Shown here in pieces: positions 57,301 through 64,000 of a DNA stretch of 64,000 nt. The notes below the pieces were generated by a model. It did no database searches. It had not been told where the DNA came from and saw nothing but the letters and a program-made list of their open reading frames with translations. The stretch is from Porites lobata (lineage: Eukaryota > Cnidaria > Anthozoa > Scleractinia > Poritidae): contig CALNXK010000030.1 of assembly GCA_942486035.1 (NCBI GenBank), forward strand, positions 252,501 through 316,500. The letters are read 5' to 3'. Within the stretch, counting starts at the first letter, position 1, and each line of letters opens with the position of its first letter. Position numbers and translations under genes: made by a program.

Positions 57301-60300
57301 TAGTAGCCTGAGAAAACAGTCGACATTTGGCGACGCCGCCGGTTGTTTCCCCGCGAAATGACGTCTGAGAAACGAACGGATGAAGTAAATTTCCTACCAA
57401 CCAGAGGCACTACCCAGATCTGGGTAGTGACACGTCACCAGTATGGAATTTCTGCGCTCGTTTGTCAGACGCCATTTGGCGGGGAAATCTCCATACCCCA
57501 ATCGTCGATGAACAAAATCTGTTTACTGAGGAAACTTTAATTTTTATATTAGAAACCACTCAAACTCGAACGCCCGAGGGAAACAGAAAATCCTTCGACT
57601 TAGCGAAACTTCAACATGCTTCAAACTAGGGAAATAAAATTGACTAAATATCCAGCTAAAGGGGGGAAAAAGGTTAGTTCGAGTTAACCGATTCCTAGAT
57701 AACTAAGTTCTACAGTAATGGCAACATACATCTACCTTTGCAGTTGTACAGTAAATTTCCTTGCAGAGCGTCCAATTTACTTAAACCAATTCTTTGGCCA
57801 ATAGATGCACCCGATTGCAAGGGCTGTATTGTTCTCAATCCCTGATCTTTCGTGAAGAAAAATTCTCCATAATGCATCACAGAACCATAATCATAAGGAA
57901 CACCGAGACTGTGCACAGTCAGGGCACTTTCTTTCCTAAAATTTTTATCGTATCCTGAAAACAAAACAACAAAGTATTAAATCAAACAGGACCTTTAATG
58001 TTGATTTATAACGTGGGAGTTCTTTTATGCCGAGATCTTTTCTTGTTATCCTTTAAGAAAAATTGTGCAACCGACAAACCCGAAAGATAATATGGGATAT
58101 GATCAATACAGTGTCCCTGACACTGTAGCTGTCTACTTTATTGCTTTCCTTTACTACTCGCCACTGACAAGTCTATGGCCTCTCGTGCCATTCTCTCAAA
58201 TTTCTTTGAAGAACAGTGACCTCAAAACCACCCATAATACCGTTCGGGATTGTCGCGTGAACTTTTTCCGACAACCTTTTTCGAAATAGCTGTATTTACT
58301 CAATCAAAATTAGATTTCTACTCATTCAAAACATATCTCCATCTCAGATTGGCCTTAATAACCGAGCTCGTTCTTCATAACCTTAACTTCATAACAAAAA
58401 CATGAAAGAAGTTTACGATGTCCGGGGTAAAATGACGTCAATATTACAGGCTATCGGCAGAAAAAGGCGAGGTTACGTTGAGCTTTGTGATATTATGAAT
58501 ATATCACGAATAAAGTAGAAACCTACGTGTAACAGCCGAGATGTTTAAGAGCCTGCTGGCAGAAATTTGCCATTTTAATACAATCTGACTCTCTCGTAAG
58601 TGACCACCCTTGGTGCACGACAAAGTGGTCGCTTACGGGAAAAATCAAGAAAATAAGCTCAATCTCAACTGATTAACATAATTTCTAAAAAAAGCTTAAC
58701 CTTATAGAGAAATAGACCATTGGCAATAATCTTAGACATCGAAAAGCGCTTGCTTCCGCTTTTTGCAAGACTTCAAAAAATGTAGGTTCTTTAATACACG
58801 CTGGTTTTTATCGTATATGTATAGACCTTATCACGACTTACCGCTTTCAATGTTGTCCCATAGAATTTTTACAAAATCATCACGGTCAGTTCGACTGTGC
58901 TCATGAAAAAATCCTAAAGAGTGCGCAACTTCATGCACAATGTTACCGTGCCTGCAAACAACGCTGAAATCAGAACTTCCTACAGAAATTGTTTGCCTGC
59001 CACCAATACGTCCCACATATGAAGAGCATCTGAAAAGAAAAGTAAGAAGTCAGTGACGACCGGAAAATTTCTTCTTGCAACGATCGCAAACGCTTTTGAG
59101 ACTCACTAAAACTGTTTTAAAATAAAAACAATCAAGGGACTATAAAAATGAAGCCATTATTTTTAGAGAATAAGAAATCAGCATGGTTCAATAGCACTTC
59201 GACTATATAGATTGTAGTTGCATTGTAAAGGATAATGTACTGTGGCAGAACTTCAAAAACGGATTGAGTTGCAGACACGTCAAAGTAATGTCGCTGGACT
59301 CCTTGCTCTCCAGCTATAGTGCTAACACCAACCAACCAATGAAGTCTAGCCTGTGCCAGGCTCTCAGTCAGTGCAGACGAGCGAAAACCGGTGGGCAAAG
59401 TTAAAGACGGGGGGAGAGCCTGTAACTATTTTAGATACTTCCAGAAAACCGTTTCTCAATGTCAAATTTTAAAAATGTCAAATGTCGAAATCAGGTGCGG
59501 CGTACAAAGGACCTAACCTGTGAAAACTGACCAATCATAGGTCAAACAAAGACGCCACTTCCACGTTTCTCCCCAACCCCTGAACGGTTTTTAAGCAACT
59601 TTTCTCAAACAGCTTCCTGCTATTTGGAATTGGAGCCTTCAACTAGTAAAAGATACTTATGAAAACTTATGATTCGGCATGTTAAAATTACAGTGTGTAA
59701 ATATAAATGACGATCATTATCATGATGATGATGGATAAAAAGCACTTAAATTGCAATGACAATTGAGTGTCTTATCAAGCTGATTATTAACTACACCCGT
59801 CGCAACATATGTAGGTACTTTTTTTCTTTTGGTACTGCCTCTCTGAAGATATTTTAGCTAATACGTACCCTCCCTCGTAGACAAACTCTACGTAATCGTC
59901 ATCAGCTTCAGTTTTGTTCCTGAATCTAAGGCACGTTTTACTACTCCACTCTTTCATTGCGGAGCGGATGAACCCCTTGCTGGTTGGACCTACAATGACG
60001 TCATACAATGATCTAACATACAGGTATGTAACTGGAAATGTAAAATTACACAGTGGATCGTGAATAGGAGTAGCTTGAACTTAATTGCTGTGTCAGTTTC
60101 GCCAATATCTAAGACAATCAACGGAGTATATTCGCACTTTTCCATGCTGTATAGCAACTATATATATGACACTGCAATGTCTAGTGGTTGAAATATTTTC
60201 AAGTGTGAGCTAGTTATCCGTAAAGTTACATTTTTACCTATTAACGCCATGTTAGAGCTCCTACTTACTCACGAAGTTAAAAACACTTAGGAGCTCTCAA

Positions 60301-63002
60301 AAAGTCGTTCTAAAGTGCTCGTACATTCCACATCGATGTAGAATTTACAAGCCGTTTGATATTTCGTGAAGTGAGTGGAGAAACAAAGTAGGCTCAAACT
60401 GAAAACTTATATCTTATCTTAAGCTTCCTTTAAGGAGTCGTGCGCCTTCGTTAGACATGGCGCTAAGTCTTTTTCTAATTGAATTTGAATGATCAGTTCA
60501 GTGTAGGTCATACGTTCAGTTCTACGAGGTTAGCATCATCTCCTTTGTGTTAAAGGGGCACCTGCAACCAGTGTGCATTGCGATCATGCACTTCACAGCA
60601 CTGAATAAAGAAATCTCGAAAGAAATTACTCTGTTTGATAATAGGGATTGTATATAGGTTTCTTTTAAGAAGGGTATCACAGCCTGCTATTGCCTTAGGT
60701 TGTGAAGATACAATCCGATTTTCAAATACAATCGGAACGTTAGTAATTTCTGTATTTTGCAGCAAATGATTTCGGTGAAGTGCACGATCGCAATGCACAC
60801 TGGTTGAAGGTACCTTGTAAGAAAACTGTATCCCAGTTGTTCTGCCATGGTGGAATAATGATCAGCCTTTAAAATTTAAAATATTTTATTCCCACTAAGG
60901 TTACTTACTTAAATCTTCAGCTATCACATATGGTACTATTGCAGTACTCCACAATTTTCTTGTGTCCTTTAGAAGGTCTCTTGACTGAAGTTCGTCCCTG
61001 GATGCTTGTATAAAGTCCATCTGTTGTTGAGTAAGCAAGATGTCTCCTTCGAAATAATCTTTTCCCATATTTAATTCCCCAAACGTCGCTGGAATAAAAA
61101 ATTATTCATCACTTAATAAAACGTAATTGCCTAAATTTGACAGTGTTAACATAAACAGTTTAGTTACTACGTTGGAAATTAATGAATGATAATTTAACCA
61201 TACGGAGAGTCTGAACAAGATTATCTCACCAGTTTATGCGAAGCACTTCACTTAAGCGCCTTGCAAACGGGCGCAACATTGCTGGATGCTACATGGTGCG
61301 TGTTCGTCTGCACATCCTGCTGCATGTTGTTACATGTTGTTGTGTTTTGTTGGGAGTTGTTGCGCAAAGTTTGAAACCGGTCAAACTTTGGTCAAAACAA
61401 CTACTGCTTCCAACATTTCATTTGTTCCGAGATCACAGAAGCGTAGCACAACATAATGGATCCATTTGCACAGCTTGTCAAACATTGTTGGGGCCACGCA
61501 CGCGCGTTCAATATGGTCTCCAAAGTATTATGGGTTGTATTCTTTTCACAATGCACTACACAGGCAAGATTGTTGGGAGTTGTTGCATCCGTTTGCACAA
61601 CACTGCCAACAAGGGCGCAATAACTGTCAAGATTGTTGGCCCAACAATGTCGGGAGTTGTTGCCTCCGTTTGCACGTAGCTTTAGAGCTAAGACAAAAAG
61701 GGGAACGGAATCGTGCAACTTGTTGTGCAACATTGCCCCTTTTGGCACTCACGAATCAAGCCTATGCTTTGCAGCAAAACAGATTAACTTTTCACCACAG
61801 CCGTTCATGATCATCAACCTGATAGGGCTTAACTTTACAGGAAGCAACAAGTAGCGTAAAGGTTTTTTGCTCGTTAAGGAACAAGAAGTAACACAAGGAA
61901 TGATATATAGACAATGCCTGTTTTCAAACAGAGAAGTACTAAGTATGAGCCCGTATATTATAGTATTATTAACCACTTAGCCAGAAGCCCCATTAAGTTA
62001 AGCGTTATAATGAAGCAAATTTTGAAGAAGATACAGCCAATCAAAAAAGTGAAAATTACAAGGAAATGTTTGGCGTTATCGGCCAAGCCTGTCGGGACGA
62101 CCACAGATGTCTTGTAAATTTGTGAGACTGTCAAAGTATTGGCTGTATCTCGTTCATAATATAAGTTGTCAATAAAACACCAAACTTGAGTATTTTTGTA
62201 CAGTTTGGTATGCTCTGTCTGAATGTTTAGGTCTTGTGTTCATAATCCCAAATTATACGGTGTGAAACTAGGTAATAAATTCCTCTAAAGAATACCTTGT
62301 CTTTCCTGGTCATAGAGCTTTATGAATGTTGTATCTATAGTTGGCTGGGATAACGAAATGTTTCCTGTGATTGTGCTAGAAACTAATAAGAAGATTAAAG
62401 TAAGATCCCAGTAAAGGTGTCGTGATGATAGAATATGACGGTGGATTTTAAACCTGGGAGTACATGAGAGAGACACAGGCGGTTAGGGACAAAAAACTCC
62501 GAGATAGTACTACTGTACTCCTGTTACAGCTATGAAAAGAAAAAACCTATGCTGGAGAGCAACGGACGCACTGCAGGGACAAGACAATTCAAACAAAACG
62601 CTTTCCAACATAACGGTTTTTTGACCAAGTGAATGACTAACTGCAGAGGGCCTATCATAGCTCACAATGTCAACTCATAGTGTTGTTTCAAACGGTTCCA
62701 GCAAAAAACAAAATCAGTATATTAACAGGGATTTTACCTCTCGATGACTCACTTTATTTGTGGCACATGCATTGCTTAAATATCTTTTGGCAAAAATATA
62801 TTTGTTTTAATAATTGTTTTGTTATAATTTCAGGAGATATAGATTGTTTAGATAGTTCAACTTTTTCCATCCTTTGAAAATAGGTATATAACAATAGACT
62901 GAAAGAATCAATTAAAATACTGTTTCTCCTACCTTTACTTGCCAAAATTTGTAACGTGATAAGAATGAGATAAAAGCTGTAACTTTTCTTCCATCTTATC
63001 AT
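48285..63002 (-). CDS. Predicted double-astacin metalloprotease
   Basis: The proposed exons are 62939-63002, 62296-62382, 60909-61088, 59869-60031, 58842-59029, 57736-57954, 54479-54934, 53943-54056, 53292-53477, 52113-52230, 51516-51700, 50645-50866, 49903-49983 and 48285-48337. They total 2316 nt, exactly 772 codons, all in phase. Order: signal peptide, pro-region, astacin domain A, Lys-rich/acidic linker, pro-region, astacin domain B, charged tail. Both domains keep the zinc motif and Met-turn, so both could cleave extracellular proteins. The link 57736 to 54934 decides between one gene and two. If two, domain B would start at ATG 54968 without a signal peptide (483 codons including stop) and domain A would need a short unseen last exon. 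Confidence 0.5.
49005..49400 (+). repeat. Dispersed repeat with GTATGTGCCGCTGG start
   Basis: It opens GGGTATGTGCCGCTGG, like the 35.9 kb MITE, and carries repeated CCCCATTATAG / CCCATTCTAG / CCCTATTATAG words. It is a relative of that family, in the last proposed intron of the astacin gene. Confidence 0.55.
49903..49983 (-). CDS. Charged tail exon after astacin domain B
   Basis: The 81-base exon, phase 1 at both ends, reads RKKLSDEEIQELKEESESEI then NDQASE. It lies between CCTTTCAG and GTGCGT and joins directly to LLYQCD. The likely structure is a short helix or disordered acidic tail. Confidence 0.7.
50645..53477 (-). CDS. Pro-region and astacin domain B
   Basis: Exon 53292-53477 (GEENLGKNFFEGDMMLTPEQ..) resembles the domain A pro-region (NMGKDYFEGDILLTQQQ). 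Exon 52113-52230 reads AAMRHWQKHTCLKF and ends FVFEGG. Exon 51516-51700 holds HELGHAIGFFHEHSRPDR. Exon 50645-50866 holds the Met-turn YDYGSIMHY and ends LLYQCD. Phases are the same as in domain A at each matching junction, so the two arose by duplication. Domain B is about 15 residues shorter before the AMRHW helix. All catalytic residues are present. The pro-region has no signal peptide exon of its own that I could find. Confidence 0.85.
53943..54056 (-). CDS. Acidic/Gln-rich linker exon
   Basis: The 114-base exon, phase 1 at both ends, reads VSSPAVAPETPNQLATDRAT then LAQEEEDAVQQQDNDDI. It links the Lys-rich exon to the pro-region of domain B. Confidence 0.7.
54479..54934 (-). CDS. Lys-rich then acidic linker exon between the astacins
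   Basis: This 456-base exon ends at TACTCAAGAG|GTACGT in phase 1. It begins with a possible acceptor TGTGTGTAG at 54935-54936, also phase 1, reading GPAGFYNTTTRPNEGSSDQ. The middle is very rich in Lys (VLRKSKVQEHKHTQQKDK, KTKRKGSLLH), and the end is acidic (DILEGDDEEDDDVF). The frame extends upstream through ATG 54968 to a stop near 55029, so it could also be a first exon. Its composition is unlike a normal secreted protease and suggests a disordered, positively charged spacer. Confidence 0.65.
55242..55635. mobile_element. Complete MITE with 15-bp perfect TIR and TTTATT TSD
   Basis: It begins CAGGGGCACCCAACG and ends with the exact reverse complement. TTTATT flanks both sides (55236-55241 and 55636-55641). 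The length is 394 bp with no coding capacity. Related copies lie at 36667-37036 and 22130-22312. It sits in the long intron between the astacin halves. Confidence 0.9.
56165..56230 (-). mobile_element. tRNA-like SINE or tRNA pseudogene
   Basis: The minus strand reads GTCTCCGTGGTGTAGTGG (A-box-like), then a B box GGTTCGAGTCC (plus 56167-56177), followed by a T-rich tail. The two ends do not form the 7-base acceptor stem, so it is not a working tRNA. Confidence 0.6.
57736..63002 (-). CDS. Astacin domain A with signal peptide and pro-region
   Basis: Exon 62939-63002 encodes MIRWKKSYSFYLILITLQIL, a typical signal peptide. Exon 60909-61088 encodes a pro-region (FGELNMGKDYFEGDILLTQQ.. to VPYVIAEDL). 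Exon 59869-60031 gives AMKEWSSKTCLRF and ends VYEGG. Exon 58842-59029 carries the zinc site HEVAHSLGFFHEHSRTDR at about residues 197-214. Exon 57736-57954 carries the Met-turn YDYGSVMHY and ends LLYNCK in phase 1. All HExxHxxGFxHExxRxDR residues are present. No CUB, EGF, MAM or ShK domain follows. A terminal exon ending near 57192 is possible but weak. Confidence 0.85.
60553..60816. mobile_element. MITE with about 43-bp inverted ends
   Basis: The left arm (60553-60596) includes CAACCAGTGTGCATTGCGAT and the right arm (60775-60816) its complement ATCGCAATGCACACTGGTTG, with a 178-base interior. It lies in an intron of astacin domain A. Confidence 0.85.
61258..61682 (+). repeat. Dispersed repeat, copy 2 (pair of 6628-7038)
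   Basis: It shares TTGTTGGGAGTTGTTGC, AAAGTTTGAAACCGGTCAAA and a CCAACAATGTCGGGAG..CGTAGCT end with the first copy. It lies in an intron of astacin domain A and explains the plus and minus ORFs there. Confidence 0.7.
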
Positions 63003-64000
63003 GGTTTCCCTGTGTAAAAACAGCTTCGATTATATACTGAACATTAGGTCCTTCGTTGCCTCAATGACTATCAAGGATAGTTTACAGTCAAGACTAAGAT
63101 TGCAAATAGTTCCAGCTGGACTTTTGCAAATCAGTCCTGCTACAGAGAAGCGTCTGAGGCCTTATTCTTTTTATTCATTGGAATTTTAATTTCTTTACCA
63201 TAAAGCAAACACACAAAAAAAATAAAGATTTCTTGAATACATAGTCGTTCTGTCATGATTGAACAAGTTTTCCAATTGCGGGTGCGCGCTGGCAGAAAAT
63301 CAAAAGTCTCAAAAAGTCAGATCCCTTTCAATGTAGGGATGTGAGATTAAGAAAAACACAACATTGGCTCCATGTGGTGTCAAAGTATCCAAATTGAGTC
63401 AGCAACTGCGCAGGACCCAAACGGCTGTGATCTGTAGAAGAAAACTAGGATGGTTTGTAAAAAAGAGGAATTTGAATCTATATCATATAAACGCATGAAG
63501 ACTGCCTTCGAAAAAAGTCAAATGCTAGGACGGGTTTCCTTGCACACACTTCATAATTAAAAAGAATATTATTTAACTGTGCATGGCTGAGCGCAGGCAT
63601 GTTAAGCGCACTCGACATTTGAAACTGTTTGTCAATGCATACATCCACAACATTTTTTTTAAACTAGAGATTAAACCTAAGGGAAATGAGACTACACCCT
63701 TGCTGTTATTGTTTAATTTTAGTTTTATAAACTTATGATCATATTACCCGATGCCACAAGGAGCTCCAGGGCAACAGATCGGGCAAGCAACTTAGCTGGT
63801 ACCATACGCTCTCCGAAAGCAACATCAAGCGATTTTTTATTCATTTTGGAAGAGATTAAGACGTTGAGTTGTAAACGAGTTTAGCAACCCGAGGGAAGGA
63901 TTGATAAGCACAGGCGCTAAGTTACTGTAATGTGGTCATGCCGGCGTTAGGGCCTCTGCCAATAATTTAATGCAACAAGAGGATGGTGAAGTGCAGATTA
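63003..64000. other. Region upstream of the astacin gene
   Basis: The 5' UTR and promoter of the astacin gene should lie here. No TATA box at a clear distance or other gene was recognised. Confidence 0.4.

Noticed and set aside
57192..57340. Possible terminal exon of astacin domain A (GYYRTCFRLL..)
   Set aside because: It is in phase after TTTTCTCAG, but lies next to a dispersed repeat end and has no astacin-like tail features; kept only as an alternative.

Overview
This is an AT-rich animal genome window with spliced genes and dense short mobile elements. A degraded DIRS1-type retrotransposon, many hairpin and terminal-inverted-repeat elements, tRNA-derived SINEs, intracellular GAPR-1-type CAP genes and astacins together suggest a cnidarian, probably an anthozoan such as a stony coral. 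The lineage is inference. Every convincing gene lies on the minus strand, so transcription runs from high to low coordinates.

Layout, left to right: 1-2.4 kb, nothing recognised. 2.4-5.64 kb, broken DIRS1-like element. 7.3-15.8 kb, CAP unit 1. 20.4-25.8 kb, CAP unit 2. 26-34 kb, mostly non-coding, with a long hairpin and tandem duplications near 31.6-32.3 kb. 34.2-38.9 kb, CAP unit 3. 40.3-42.4 kb, a solo CAP gene. 43-48 kb, mobile elements. 48.3-63.0 kb, two astacin metalloprotease domains.

Main reading: the seven CAP domains fall into two classes. CAP1 (at 13-14, 25.4-25.8, 36.4-37.9 and 40.7-41.1 kb) begins with its own ATG and ends at a phase-0 splice donor. CAP2 (at 7.3-8.3, 20.4-20.9 and 34.2-34.6 kb) follows a splice acceptor and ends in a stop codon; two of the three CAP2 exons have no usable ATG. 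Small exons between them join in frame, giving CAP1-linker-CAP2 proteins of 454 aa (unit 1) and 399 aa (unit 2). Unit 3 has the same order but is one nucleotide out of frame at the last junction. The solo gene is a CAP1 without a partner.

The astacin region shows a parallel pattern. The upstream catalytic domain has a signal-peptide exon but no clear terminal exon. The downstream one has no clear signal-peptide exon. A lysine-rich then acidic linker exon joins both in phase, giving a possible 771 aa double astacin; two separate genes remain possible. All exon models were built by hand from splice motifs, reading phase and alignment between copies, and need transcript support.
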